From positions 1 to 35,670 of IMG/VR virus record IMGVR_UViG_3300007542_000014: a stretch of 35,670 bases of DNA. One strand, given 5' to 3'. Below are positions 1 through 7,616 of this stretch, one piece after another; position 1 is the stretch's first letter; each line of letters begins with the position of its first letter. The position numbers and the translations under genes are program-made. The stretch comes from a virus. Below the pieces are notes generated by a model, which saw nothing but the letters and a program-made list of their open reading frames with translations, made no database searches and was not told the DNA's origin.

Positions 1-123
1 ACAATGTGCAAAAAGAAATACATAGAGTCACCGGAAAAAATGTGGGAGTTATTTTTAGCTTATAAAAAAGAAGTTAAAAATAATCCTGTATTAGTTGAGG
101 ATTATGTAGGTAAAGATGCCGAT
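1..123. repeat. Direct terminal repeat, left copy
   Basis: The first 123 bases are identical to 35548-35670. The repeat starts three bases before the ATG of the small terminase gene and ends inside that gene. This is what a circular or circularly permuted genome gives when an assembler closes the graph with an overlap of fixed length. A physical short terminal repeat is less likely, because the repeat begins inside a gene rather than at a cos- or repeat-like boundary. Confidence 0.95.
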
Positions 124-447
124 AGAGTTTTAAGACAAAGAGAACAACCTTTAATAATGGAAGGTTTTGAATGTTTTGTAATGGATAATACTATTATAAA
201 TTATCCTGATTTAACAGAATATTTTGAAGGAAAGAACGAAAGTTATAAAAACTATTTCCCTATCTGTTCACGTATCAAGCGAGAAATAAGACACGACCAA
301 ATAAAATTGGGGCTTGCAAATGTTATCAATCCAAGCATTACACAACGTTTAAATGGGCTAGTTGATAAGAAAGAAACAGATTTAAAAGGTAGCTTAAGTG
401 AGTCTTTAAAAGTCGAAATAGTTAACCCAGAAGATGAAAGCGACTAA
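4..447 (+). CDS. terS: Terminase small subunit (DNA-packaging protein)
   Basis: This 147-residue protein resembles the gp3-like DNA-packaging proteins of Bacteroidota phages. The typical opening is present (MWELFLAYKKEV, residues 13-24), followed by a helical section with PLIMEGFECFV near residues 49-59 and an acidic C-terminus. Small terminases bind the packaging site as oligomers and load the large subunit. The gene lies directly before the large terminase and overlaps it by 14 bases, which suggests translational coupling. Across the contig joint, a hairpin that sequesters a GGGAGG sequence precedes its start (35495-35537). Assignment rests on recognised sequence similarity and on position. 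Confidence 0.85.
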   Translation: MCKKKYIESPEKMWELFLAYKKEVKNNPVLVEDYVGKDADRVLRQREQPLIMEGFECFVMDNTIINYPDLTEYFEGKNESYKNYFPICSRIKREIRHDQIKLGLANVINPSITQRLNGLVDKKETDLKGSLSESLKVEIVNPEDESD

Positions 448-1609
448 AGTATTCCAAAAGAATTGGTTAGCTTATAATAGTGGAAAAGCTAAGTATATTA
501 TAAATAGTGGGTCTTCTCGTAGTAGTAAGACCTTTTCTATTTTACAGATATTTTGGTTAATCGCTTGGTCTAAACCTAGAATGAAGCTATCGGTATTTCG
601 CTATACTAAAAAAGATTGTAAAGATACTATTTTGCAGGATATGTTAAAGTACTATGTGACACTACCTGATTATAGCAGAGTTATTTTTAATAAAACAGAA
701 TCTTATTTTACTTTTCCTAATGGTAGCCAAATTTTTATAGAAGGAACTGATGATGAGTTAAAAGTACATGGTTATCATTCGGATATATTATGGTTTAATG
801 AATTTTACAGAATTTCAAAGGACACATTCGACCAATTAGATATGCGTTGTAGTGGTGCTATATTTTTAGATTACAACCCTGTAGGCAGGCATTGGATAGA
901 TGATACAATGAAACAAGATAACGCAATAGTTATTCATTCTACTTTTAAAGACAACCCTTTTGTACCTGAGCAGCAAAAGAATAAGATATTAAGTTACGAA
1001 CCTACTGAGTACAATATACAACAAGGAACGGCAGACTATTATAAATGGCAAGTTTACGGCTTAGGACTTAAAGCAGAGAAGCCTAATAAAATATATCACG
1101 ATTGGAAAGAAATAGACAAACACACTCCATTTGAAAACATACCTTATCCGAGTTATTACGGTTTAGACTTTGGTAGTCGTAATCCTTCTGCATTAGTGGA
1201 AGTTAAATTTGACGGGGAAAATACATTCTTTATTCGTGAATTATTTTACACTCCAAGAAACGAAATGAATGTTTCTTTAGGTAAAGCGTTTGAAAGTATT
1301 ATACCAGATAAAAGAATCCCATTAGTTTGTGATTATGCCGAGCCTGATGCTATATTTGATTTAAGAAAAGAAGGTTATAATGCTATACCCTGTAATGCTA
1401 AGAACGTTAAAAATACAATCGCGTTTGTTCAAAATGCTACTGTTTACGCTGAGGCGAATAGCGAGAATTTATGGAGCGAATACGAATCTTATGAGTGGGA
1501 AATAGTTCAAAATGTGAACTTAGAAAGACCATTAAAAAAAGACGACCACTTATTAGATGCATTACGCTATGTGATGGATTATATAAAAATAGTCAATAGA
1601 CTTGCGTAA
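434..1609 (+). CDS. terL: Terminase large subunit (packaging ATPase-nuclease)
   Basis: This 391-residue packaging motor belongs to the PBSX/Terminase_3 type. The N-terminal ATPase has a Walker A motif at residues 26-33 (GSSRSSKT) and a Walker B segment DILWFNE at 117-123 with its catalytic Glu. The C-terminal RNase H-like nuclease has candidate metal-binding acids at D245 (LDFGSRNPSA), D300 (CDYAEPD) and D371/D375 (DDHLLDALRYV). The length is near the usual 400-450 residues. The protein translocates DNA into the prohead at the portal and cuts the concatemer. It is the most secure identification in the window. Confidence 0.95.
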   Translation: MKATKVFQKNWLAYNSGKAKYIINSGSSRSSKTFSILQIFWLIAWSKPRMKLSVFRYTKKDCKDTILQDMLKYYVTLPDYSRVIFNKTESYFTFPNGSQIFIEGTDDELKVHGYHSDILWFNEFYRISKDTFDQLDMRCSGAIFLDYNPVGRHWIDDTMKQDNAIVIHSTFKDNPFVPEQQKNKILSYEPTEYNIQQGTADYYKWQVYGLGLKAEKPNKIYHDWKEIDKHTPFENIPYPSYYGLDFGSRNPSALVEVKFDGENTFFIRELFYTPRNEMNVSLGKAFESIIPDKRIPLVCDYAEPDAIFDLRKEGYNAIPCNAKNVKNTIAFVQNATVYAEANSENLWSEYESYEWEIVQNVNLERPLKKDDHLLDALRYVMDYIKIVNRLA

Positions 1610-1632
1610 TTGAAATATTATATTTACTTTTG
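1602..1632 (+). promoter_or_regulatory. Candidate Bacteroidota promoter before portal gene
   Basis: TTG at 1602-1604 is followed after 20 bases by TACTTTTG (1625-1632), which fits TTG-N19/20-TAnnTTTG. The -33 element lies inside the end of the large terminase gene. It would give the portal-to-tail genes their own transcript, with a leader of about 25 bases. The -7 box is less canonical than TATATTTG. Confidence 0.5.
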
Positions 1633-1642
1633 ATTTTAATTA

Positions 1643-1664
1643 ATGTCGTGAGACATCGAAAGAT
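1643..1664 (+). promoter_or_regulatory. Two adjacent GNRA-loop hairpins in the portal leader
   Basis: ATGTC-GTGA-GACAT (1643-1656) forms a perfect 5-bp hairpin with a GNRA tetraloop. It runs into ATC-GAAA-GAT (1655-1664), a short hairpin with a second GNRA loop. The portal ATG follows at once (1665). The pair would sit in the 5' leader of an mRNA from the 1602-1632 promoter and could affect translation or stability. The second stem is only 3 bp, so its formation is uncertain. Confidence 0.4.
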
Positions 1665-2870
1665 ATGAGTATATTAAGCAGATTATTTGGAGGAAATAAA
1701 GGTATTTCCATTGAAAGAGATAGAACAGGTAACTGGTCTTATTGGCTTGACAACTCCTTTACAGGGTGTTCTAAGGATTATTTAAAATGGTCTTTAGAGC
1801 ACCCTGTTTTGTTTCCTATACTTTCATTGCGTGCTAAAATGGTCTCACAAGCTAAAATTTTACACTTAGATGATAATGATGTTGAAATTAAAAACTCTGA
1901 TGTCTTAAAACTATTAAAAAATCCAAATTACTTTCAGTCTCAGCAAGATTTTATATTTCAAATGGTTTATTTTATGGGGTCAAACGGTGGCAACTATACT
2001 TACACACCTACTGCATCCAATTTAATATTACCTAAGCAAATTTATAATTTAGTTCCGAACCAAATTGATACAAATAAGATTGAAGAAATTGATACGTTTT
2101 TCAAGTCTGAAAGTGAATTTAAGGAGTTTGGAAAAAGACGCATTAAATATAATTTAAACGGAAAAGATATTCCTATTGAAATAAGAAATATTATACCAAT
2201 GTATGATGTTGCTAATGGTTTAGTTTCAAATAGTTGGTTAACTTCTCCATCAAGGGTAAAAGCTATTGAGGTGCCTTTGTTAAATATTGAGGAGTTATTG
2301 AAGTCTAAGAATATAAACGCTAAAATGTCTCAGAAGTATCTAGCGACATCGCAAGACCAATTTAACGGGGCTAGTGTTCCGATGCAAGCAGAAGATAAAG
2401 ATAGTGTTAAGAGAGTTCTAAAGAAAGAATCATTACACGTTACTAATGGTAACGTAAAAGTAGAACACTTAGTTAACAACTTGAAAAACTTAGCTTTAGA
2501 CCCTCAAATAAGTGCAGAATCACAGATTTGTTTGTTAAACTTCGGGTTAAACAATGATGTTTTAAATTTTTTCGCTGGTGGTTCAAGTACATTTGAGAAT
2601 CAAGAAAAGGGAGAGATTAGAGCTTATCAAAATGAAATACAGTCTATTGCTGACAATATAGCGAACTCATTAACAAGTGGATTAAATATCAAAGGGCGTT
2701 TAGTATTCTCTTTTGAACATTTACCAATTATGCAAAAGGTATTAGCTGATAAAGTAGATAGTTTTAAGTCGCTACAAGAAGCTATTAAAGTGTCTTTAGA
2801 GAATCAAACTATAACACCAGCACAAGCAATAGAAATGACTAAACAATATTTAAATAGGATTAAGTTATGA
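1665..2870 (+). CDS. Portal protein, HK97-like
   Basis: This 401-residue protein would form the dodecameric DNA channel at the capsid vertex and is the docking point for the terminase. Family marks include an N-terminal segment with HPVLFPILSLRAKMVSQAK (about residues 46-64) and KLLKNPN. A central stem/wing region is followed by a C-terminal stretch with NFFAGGSSTFENQEKG (about 302-317), the common loop before the final helices. Length and gene order (terL, portal, protease, capsid) fit phage_portal (PF04860). The ATG lies just after two leader hairpins. The stop overlaps the next small ORF as ATGA. Confidence 0.88.
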   Translation: MSILSRLFGGNKGISIERDRTGNWSYWLDNSFTGCSKDYLKWSLEHPVLFPILSLRAKMVSQAKILHLDDNDVEIKNSDVLKLLKNPNYFQSQQDFIFQMVYFMGSNGGNYTYTPTASNLILPKQIYNLVPNQIDTNKIEEIDTFFKSESEFKEFGKRRIKYNLNGKDIPIEIRNIIPMYDVANGLVSNSWLTSPSRVKAIEVPLLNIEELLKSKNINAKMSQKYLATSQDQFNGASVPMQAEDKDSVKRVLKKESLHVTNGNVKVEHLVNNLKNLALDPQISAESQICLLNFGLNNDVLNFFAGGSSTFENQEKGEIRAYQNEIQSIADNIANSLTSGLNIKGRLVFSFEHLPIMQKVLADKVDSFKSLQEAIKVSLENQTITPAQAIEMTKQYLNRIKL

Positions 2871-2995
2871 GTTATTTAGATAGAATAGAAGTTTTGTTAT
2901 CTGAAATAAACGAAAGAGAACAGGAACTAAAGGAATTGTTTAAAGATAATATGAATAGTACTTTTGAACTTGAAGTAAAAACAGAAAAACTATGA
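2867..2995 (+). CDS. Small helical protein, unknown function
   Basis: This 42-residue ORF starts at an ATGA overlap with the portal stop and ends at an ATGA overlap with the next ORF, a pattern typical of translational coupling. It begins MSYLDRIEVLLSEINEREQE and is predicted to be a single amphipathic helix rich in Glu and Lys. No family is recognised. Its place between portal and protease suggests a head-assembly accessory or scaffold peptide, but that is inference from position only. Confidence 0.6.
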   Translation: MSYLDRIEVLLSEINEREQELKELFKDNMNSTFELEVKTEKL

Positions 2996-3114
2996 AAATA
3001 GAAAAAACAGACCGATTAAAAGAAATAGCTGAAACGAACAAAGATGTTAGAATTAAAAACGACATTGACAAAAAACTAGGCTATATCAATAACAATAAAA
3101 CAGTAAGGAAATGA
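2992..3114 (+). CDS. Small basic protein, unknown function
   Basis: This 40-residue, Lys- and Asn-rich ORF begins MKIEKTDRLKEIAETNKDVR. It is joined by ATGA overlaps to both the preceding 42-residue ORF and the following protease gene. The unbroken chain of four-base overlaps from portal to protease supports it as a translated gene despite its size. No family is recognised. Confidence 0.55.
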   Translation: MKIEKTDRLKEIAETNKDVRIKNDIDKKLGYINNNKTVRK

Positions 3115-3878
3115 AGTTAGACGAAATATTAGCTAATAAAGAGCTAGCAATACTGAAGAAGAAAACAGAGATTCAAAAGTCTGATTTCTCAAATGTATTG
3201 TTTGATTCAGTAGAAAAGGCGTATAATAATAGTATTTCTAAGTTAGAGGTATTAGTTTATGAAGCAGTTATTTCTAAAGAACGTAACGAAGAAATGTTTA
3301 AGCAGTATCTTAACGGTTGGGTTTTAAATCACTCAGTAGGTATGCGTTATGTTAAGTTGCTTTTTTGCTACAATAACGATGAACCAAGCTATACACAAGA
3401 AAAGGAAAACTTTGACAAGTATTACGACCAGATACTAAACAAGGACGATGTAGGCGAGTATTTTTGGGCGGTATTAGAAGCTAAAAATATAGAGGGTTCG
3501 GCAGTTGTTAAGGGTTCAAACTTCTTAACTCCTGTTTTAAGCCTTGAAATATTAGACGAAAATACAATTAAGGTAAAAGTAGCCGTATCGCCTAGTAATG
3601 TGATAGATTCTCATAAAGATGTTCATATCCCTAATATTTGGAAAAAGACTCTAAATGAAAATAATTACGATTTACTATTACAAGAGCATGATATGGATTT
3701 CAAGAATGTAATAGTTGATTCGATTACAGGAGATTTAAAGGTATATACTGAAATGATAGCCGTTAAAGAATTAATGTCTAAGTTTCAAAAAAATAAATCG
3801 GCAGCCGTTAAAAACACTACCGAACAAAAAGAAGAGCCGTCAAAAGACACTCAAACACGAAGAAGAGTTATTTATTAA
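3111..3878 (+). CDS. Prohead protease-like protein with rearranged domain order
   Basis: This 255-residue protein sits where the HK97-type prohead protease is expected, just before the capsid gene. It contains the conserved blocks of the Bacteroidota prohead proteases (U35-like), but in unusual order. Residues 47-145 hold what is normally the C-terminal half: NHSVGMRYVKL around 73-83 with the presumed catalytic Ser75, then WAVLEAKNIEGSAVVKGSN (119-137). Residues 152-222 hold what is normally the N-terminal half: DSHKDVHIPNIWKKTL (166-181) and LLQEHDM (189-195) with the presumed catalytic His193. The leader MKLDEILANKE looks like the usual N-terminus. The C-terminus is Lys/Glu-rich. Function would be cleavage of capsid delta domains. 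The order claim is from memory of the family and needs a structure prediction. Confidence 0.68.
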   Translation: MKLDEILANKELAILKKKTEIQKSDFSNVLFDSVEKAYNNSISKLEVLVYEAVISKERNEEMFKQYLNGWVLNHSVGMRYVKLLFCYNNDEPSYTQEKENFDKYYDQILNKDDVGEYFWAVLEAKNIEGSAVVKGSNFLTPVLSLEILDENTIKVKVAVSPSNVIDSHKDVHIPNIWKKTLNENNYDLLLQEHDMDFKNVIVDSITGDLKVYTEMIAVKELMSKFQKNKSAAVKNTTEQKEEPSKDTQTRRRVIY

Positions 3879-3896
3879 TTAAATTAAATTTTAAAA

Positions 3897-5150
3897 ATGT
3901 TTACATTAAAAACACAAGAAGAAATTGATAAAATGACACCTCAAGAGGTGGACAAATATCAAGCAGACAAGTCGGCTCACGATGCGCAAGTAAGAAAAGA
4001 AGAAATTGAAAGCGCAATCAAAGAAGCAACAAAGAACAACGCTACTAAAGAAGAAATTGAAGCGTTAAAAACACAATTAGGGTCGATTAACGACGCAATC
4101 ATGGAAGTAAAAGAAAGTCAAAAAACTAATGCTAATGATGTAGAAAAGTCTATCAAAGAGCAAGTTAAAGACTTTTTAACAAACGACGCTAACAAAGCTG
4201 ATTTCGATAAATTAAAATCTGATAAATCTGCATCTATGACATTTGTTGTAAAAGCAGCAGCAGATATGTTGATTTCAACAAATACAACTGGTCGAGTAGC
4301 TAGACAAGACAGAGAAGCTGGCTCTAACAGAACTGTTAGACGCAGACCATTTGTATTAGATAACGTTACAGTTACTTCTACAACTGGAAATACTCTTTAT
4401 TGGGTAGACCAAATTAACCCAGACGGAACACCTGCAATGACAGCAGAGGGAGCGACAAAGGCGCAAATTGATTGGGATTACATCGAAAGAAGTACGCCAG
4501 TAAGAAAAATTACGGCTTATACTAAAGTTTCAAAAGAAATGTTAGACGATATTGATGGCTTTGCTGCTGATATTGATGCTGAATTAACTGAAAGAATTAT
4601 GCTTTTTGCTGATGCTCAGGCGTTAACAGGAGACGGAACAGGACAAAATATCGTAGGTATTTCGGTAAATGCGACACCTTTTGCAGCGGGCGGATTGGCT
4701 AATTTAGTAGTTGGAGCAAATGATACCGATGCTTTAAGAGCGGCAGTAGCACAAGTATATAGACAAGAATTTGTACCAAACAAAATCTTTATCCATCCTG
4801 ATAAAGCTGCTTTAATGGACTTACAAAAAGGAACAGACGAGCATTACTTATTACCTCCATTTGTAACTGCTGACGGTATGAATATTAGAGGTGTAATGGT
4901 TGAAACTAATACAGGAGTAGGTTCGGATGATTTCTATGTGGGTGATTTTACTAAGTATAAATTCAAGATTAGAGAAGGAATCTCAATACAAATAGGTTAT
5001 GATGGTAATGACTGGACTAAAAATATGGTCACTCCATTAGCTGAAATGCGAGGAGCTGGTTATATCTCAAGTACAAATTACGGTGCAATTGTGAAAGGTA
5101 CTTTTACAGTAGCTAAGGCATTACTTGACCCAGCGGTAGCAGATTCTTAA
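3897..5150 (+). CDS. Major capsid protein, HK97 fold
   Basis: This 417-residue protein has an N-terminal charged coiled-coil segment (about residues 1-110, rich in Glu, Lys and Gln) that matches a delta/scaffold domain. The HK97-fold body follows: TVTSTTGNTLYWVDQ around 163-177, then the E-loop and P-domain region with VSKEMLDDI, the usual ALTGDGTGQNIVGI segment, and IFIHPDKAALMDLQKG. A C-terminal segment with VGDFTKYKFKIREGISIQIG completes the A-domain. Length and order match Phage_capsid (PF05065). Protease cleavage probably falls between residues 100 and 125; the exact site cannot be read from the sequence. Confidence 0.92.
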   Translation: MFTLKTQEEIDKMTPQEVDKYQADKSAHDAQVRKEEIESAIKEATKNNATKEEIEALKTQLGSINDAIMEVKESQKTNANDVEKSIKEQVKDFLTNDANKADFDKLKSDKSASMTFVVKAAADMLISTNTTGRVARQDREAGSNRTVRRRPFVLDNVTVTSTTGNTLYWVDQINPDGTPAMTAEGATKAQIDWDYIERSTPVRKITAYTKVSKEMLDDIDGFAADIDAELTERIMLFADAQALTGDGTGQNIVGISVNATPFAAGGLANLVVGANDTDALRAAVAQVYRQEFVPNKIFIHPDKAALMDLQKGTDEHYLLPPFVTADGMNIRGVMVETNTGVGSDDFYVGDFTKYKFKIREGISIQIGYDGNDWTKNMVTPLAEMRGAGYISSTNYGAIVKGTFTVAKALLDPAVADS

Positions 5151-5174
5151 TATTAACATTTAATTTATATAAAA

Positions 5175-5315
5175 ATGGCACAAGAGAAAATCATAGGCTT
5201 TTACGAAGAAAATACAGTTGAAATTATTATTGCAGGTAAAAAATGCAGAGTAAATAAATACGAAGCCGAAGCGTTAAAAGCTAAGTTAGACAAGAATACA
5301 AAAAGTAAAAAATAA
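5175..5315 (+). CDS. Small protein after capsid, unknown
   Basis: This 46-residue ORF begins MAQEKIIGFYEENTVEIIIA and ends in a run of Lys and Ser. It fits snugly between the capsid and the next head gene and has the strong AAAA-ATG context used by its neighbours. A short beta-strand section followed by a helix is likely. Position suggests a minor head or connector accessory protein. No family is recognised. Confidence 0.6.
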   Translation: MAQEKIIGFYEENTVEIIIAGKKCRVNKYEAEALKAKLDKNTKSKK

Positions 5316-5320
5316 TAACA

Positions 5321-5971
5321 ATGCCGAATATAATTAACAATACTTATTTCATCAACGACCTTTACATACCATTAGGGAATGGTACTGTAAGTGGTTTACC
5401 TGTAAATACTTCAACACCTAGCAACTCAGTTGCTTTAGCTGATACTATTACGGAAGTAGAAAAAGAATTGTCAATTAACGCATTTGGATTAACTTTATAC
5501 GACCTTTTACAGACCGCATTAATAGACATTGATTCGGCTGACGCGAGATTTCAAATTTTAGTGAAAGGAGGTGATTATATTCTAAATAGTAAGACTTACA
5601 GATGGGAGGGTCTTAACTCTCCCAAAAGTCTTATTTGTTACGCAATTTACTATGACTTTTTAAGTAATAACAGCAGTTTTTACAACTCTATTGGTGTTAC
5701 AAAACCAAACAGCGAAAACGCAAGTAATGTAAATCCAAATTACAAATTAGCGACTGCATGGCAAACGTTTTTGAGAAAGTATCAAGGTGGATGCTTAGCT
5801 GAACCCTTTTGTTATCAAGATTCTGGTGTTCATTTTATTGATTATTACGGAACGAATGAAAACCAAATTAGGTCTTTGTTTCAGTTCTTAAATGACAATG
5901 CAAGTGATTATCCAGAGTGGACTAATACGGACTTTAGACTTTATGAATCGATTAATACTTTTGGTTTATGA
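5321..5971 (+). CDS. Putative head-tail connector/adaptor protein
   Basis: This 216-residue protein lies immediately after the head genes. The central part reads KTYRWEGLNSPKSLICYAIYYDFL (split around residues 91-114), a stretch I associate with DUF6712-type proteins of Bacteroidota phages found in the head-tail joining position. The C-terminal third is rich in aromatic residues. The expected role is the adaptor ring under the portal. Support comes from position and general resemblance rather than a diagnostic motif. The stop overlaps the next ORF as ATGA. Confidence 0.5.
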   Translation: MPNIINNTYFINDLYIPLGNGTVSGLPVNTSTPSNSVALADTITEVEKELSINAFGLTLYDLLQTALIDIDSADARFQILVKGGDYILNSKTYRWEGLNSPKSLICYAIYYDFLSNNSSFYNSIGVTKPNSENASNVNPNYKLATAWQTFLRKYQGGCLAEPFCYQDSGVHFIDYYGTNENQIRSLFQFLNDNASDYPEWTNTDFRLYESINTFGL

Positions 5972-6471
5972 TAGTCTTTGAAGAGAAGTTAGCAGAGGTT
6001 TTGAATACCATACCACCATTAGAAAAAGATAGTATTTCTTATCCTATTTATTTTAATTGGGGTACTGAGGAGGTTTTGACTAAGTATTTAGCTATCACAC
6101 AACAAAGTCATTATCCTTTGATATGGTTAGTTAATGGAATTGATAGTTATGACCGTAGAAATGTGGAAGTAACTAGAGATAGAATGAAAGTTATAATTGC
6201 TATTAAAAAAGCGGATGTAGATTTATTCAATCCTGATTGGTGGCAAACAGATTATAAACTAGTACTTAATGTAGTAGCTGAAAACGTTGTTAATGCAATA
6301 ACTAAGGCTAGTAATGCTTATTCAAGTGATAATTACAGTTTGCAAAGATTCCCAAACTATACACAAAACAACTCAGAGGGTGTTAGTGTTGATGTTTGGA
6401 ATGCAATCACAATAGAATTTGATAGCGTAACATTTAATAATAATTGCTTAAAACCTATAAAATATGGCTAA
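5968..6471 (+). CDS. Putative tail terminator or head-closure protein
   Basis: This 167-residue protein is coupled by an ATGA overlap to the preceding adaptor candidate. It has an alpha/beta pattern (MIVFEEKLAEVLNTIP, then PLIWLVNGIDSYDRR, then DRMKVIIAIKKADVD) typical of the small alpha-beta proteins that close the head or cap the tail tube. It ends with a segment NAITIEFDSVTF that would form a terminal strand. Position before the major tail protein favours the tail terminator. No diagnostic motif is visible. Confidence 0.45.
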   Translation: MIVFEEKLAEVLNTIPPLEKDSISYPIYFNWGTEEVLTKYLAITQQSHYPLIWLVNGIDSYDRRNVEVTRDRMKVIIAIKKADVDLFNPDWWQTDYKLVLNVVAENVVNAITKASNAYSSDNYSLQRFPNYTQNNSEGVSVDVWNAITIEFDSVTFNNNCLKPIKYG

Positions 6472-6619
6472 AAAAACAAAAAATAAACCAGATGTATTAC
6501 AGGAATTTTCACTAAAGAAAAGATTTCCAACAGAGAAAAAAGTTTATGAGGTAGGCGATATTTACCGAACAAACGATAACAGAATAATAAATTTTTTAAA
6601 ATCACAAAAAATAATATAA
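6464..6619 (+). CDS. Small basic protein before major tail gene
   Basis: This 51-residue ORF starts MAKKTKNKPDVLQEFSLKKR inside the last codons of the upstream gene (8-base overlap) and ends three bases before the ATG of the major tail gene. It is strongly basic at the N-terminus, with a segment EKKVYEVGDIYRTND that looks like a small beta hairpin. Function is unknown; a tail-assembly accessory is possible from its place. Confidence 0.6.
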   Translation: MAKKTKNKPDVLQEFSLKKRFPTEKKVYEVGDIYRTNDNRIINFLKSQKII

Positions 6620-6622
6620 AAA

Positions 6623-7558
6623 ATGGCATTAATAGATATTTTAAATCAAGTCAATTGCGGTAGTTCAAATGTGAACGGCACTTCGATTGACTATTGCAAA
6701 TTTGACTTAAACAGGGTTACTACTCTTGCTTTAATTCAGAGAAGATATGCTTTTCAAGATGGAGACATTGAAACCTTAGCGGGTGTTCAAGAACTGCAAC
6801 AACTTGGAAAAGCAATAATTTTACAAGGTGTACGCTCTCAAGCAGACAACACTGCTGAGGATAACATCAAGACTTATGACGGTTCGGGAGAAAAGTCAGT
6901 TATTAGTAAATATCCTTATGAATGGACTTTTACCTTTGAAAATGGCTTGGCTTGGCACACAGCAGTTCAGTTTGTTAATTCAAACAAACAATATGACCTG
7001 GTAATGTGGGATGATAAGAATACTTGTTTCGTTTCAACTTCTAAAAATGGAGGTGTTTACGGATTGAGTACTATTATGGTAAACGTTAACAAATATATGT
7101 CAGGTGCTGGAACTGATTCAAGTACTAATTCGATTACTATACAAGCAGATAGAAGCCAATTCGACAACTACATTAGAGGTATTGTTTCAGAAAACTTAGA
7201 CTATACTGCTGATTTAGACTTAGATGGTTATAAAGATATTGAAATTACTTTAACAGCACCAGCAGATGCGGCAACTAGTGTTAATTTCACAGTTAAAACT
7301 ACCTTAGATAATCATTTAGTTGCTATTAGCGGATTAGCTGAAACCGACTTTTTGTTTACAGTTGATGGTGGTACTGTTGCTATTTCGGCATTAGCAGAAG
7401 GAGTTACAGCAGGTAGTTATACGGCAACTGTTCCGGCATTAAGTACAGGAGAGGTACTGACACTTCAAACATTCGCAAGTGTTTTGAACTCTACTATTAT
7501 CAATGTTGATGATGTATTGTTTAAATCAAACGTTGCAACTACAATAGTAACAGCGTAA
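6623..7558 (+). CDS. Major tail (tube) protein with Ig-like C-terminal domain
   Basis: This 311-residue protein is the best candidate for the tail tube subunit. Residues 1-195 form the core (MALIDILNQVNCG start, then ISKYPYEWTFTFENGLAWH and DNYIRGIVSENLDYTADL). Residues 205-311 look like an added beta-sandwich domain rich in Thr, Ala and Val (ITLTAPADAATSVNFTV). Such decorations are common on tail tubes, where they project outward. Position between terminator candidate and tape measure supports the call. The downstream gap holds a tRNA-like hairpin rather than the usual chaperone frameshift gene. Confidence 0.7.
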   Translation: MALIDILNQVNCGSSNVNGTSIDYCKFDLNRVTTLALIQRRYAFQDGDIETLAGVQELQQLGKAIILQGVRSQADNTAEDNIKTYDGSGEKSVISKYPYEWTFTFENGLAWHTAVQFVNSNKQYDLVMWDDKNTCFVSTSKNGGVYGLSTIMVNVNKYMSGAGTDSSTNSITIQADRSQFDNYIRGIVSENLDYTADLDLDGYKDIEITLTAPADAATSVNFTVKTTLDNHLVAISGLAETDFLFTVDGGTVAISALAEGVTAGSYTATVPALSTGEVLTLQTFASVLNSTIINVDDVLFKSNVATTIVTA

Positions 7559-7602
7559 TAGATAAACGGTTAATTTGGGCGGTTCGATTCCGCCCTTATC
7601 TA
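7559..7602 (+). other. tRNA-like acceptor/T-arm minihelix
   Basis: TAGATAA (7559-7565) pairs perfectly with TTATCTA (7596-7602). Directly inside, on the 3' side and without a spacer, sits a T-arm: GGGCGG, loop TTCGATT, CCGCCC (7577-7595 taken together). The 11 bases 7581-7591 match the tRNA B-box/T-loop consensus GGTTCGANTCC fully. Only 11 bases (7566-7576) lie between the acceptor strand and the T-arm, so no anticodon arm or full D-arm fits; GGTTAATT there recalls a D-loop. The element is followed by CA rather than a full CCA. It is either the remnant of a tRNA that lost its middle or a tRNA-mimic structure in the tail mRNA. Confidence 0.6.
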
Positions 7603-7616
7603 CAAAATTACATAAA

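Noticed and set aside
1643-1664. Hammerhead ribozyme suggested by the GAAA and GTGA segments.
   Set aside because: The conserved CTGATGA core and the third stem are absent.
7559-7602. Complete tRNA gene.
   Set aside because: There is no room for anticodon arm and D-arm, and no matching acceptor strand about 75 bases upstream of the 3' end.
7575-7616. Upstream TTG start that would add 14 residues (MGGSIPPLSTKLHK) to the protein at 7617.
   Set aside because: These residues are the translation of the T-arm and acceptor strand of the tRNA-like element; the ATG at 7617 has a normal context.
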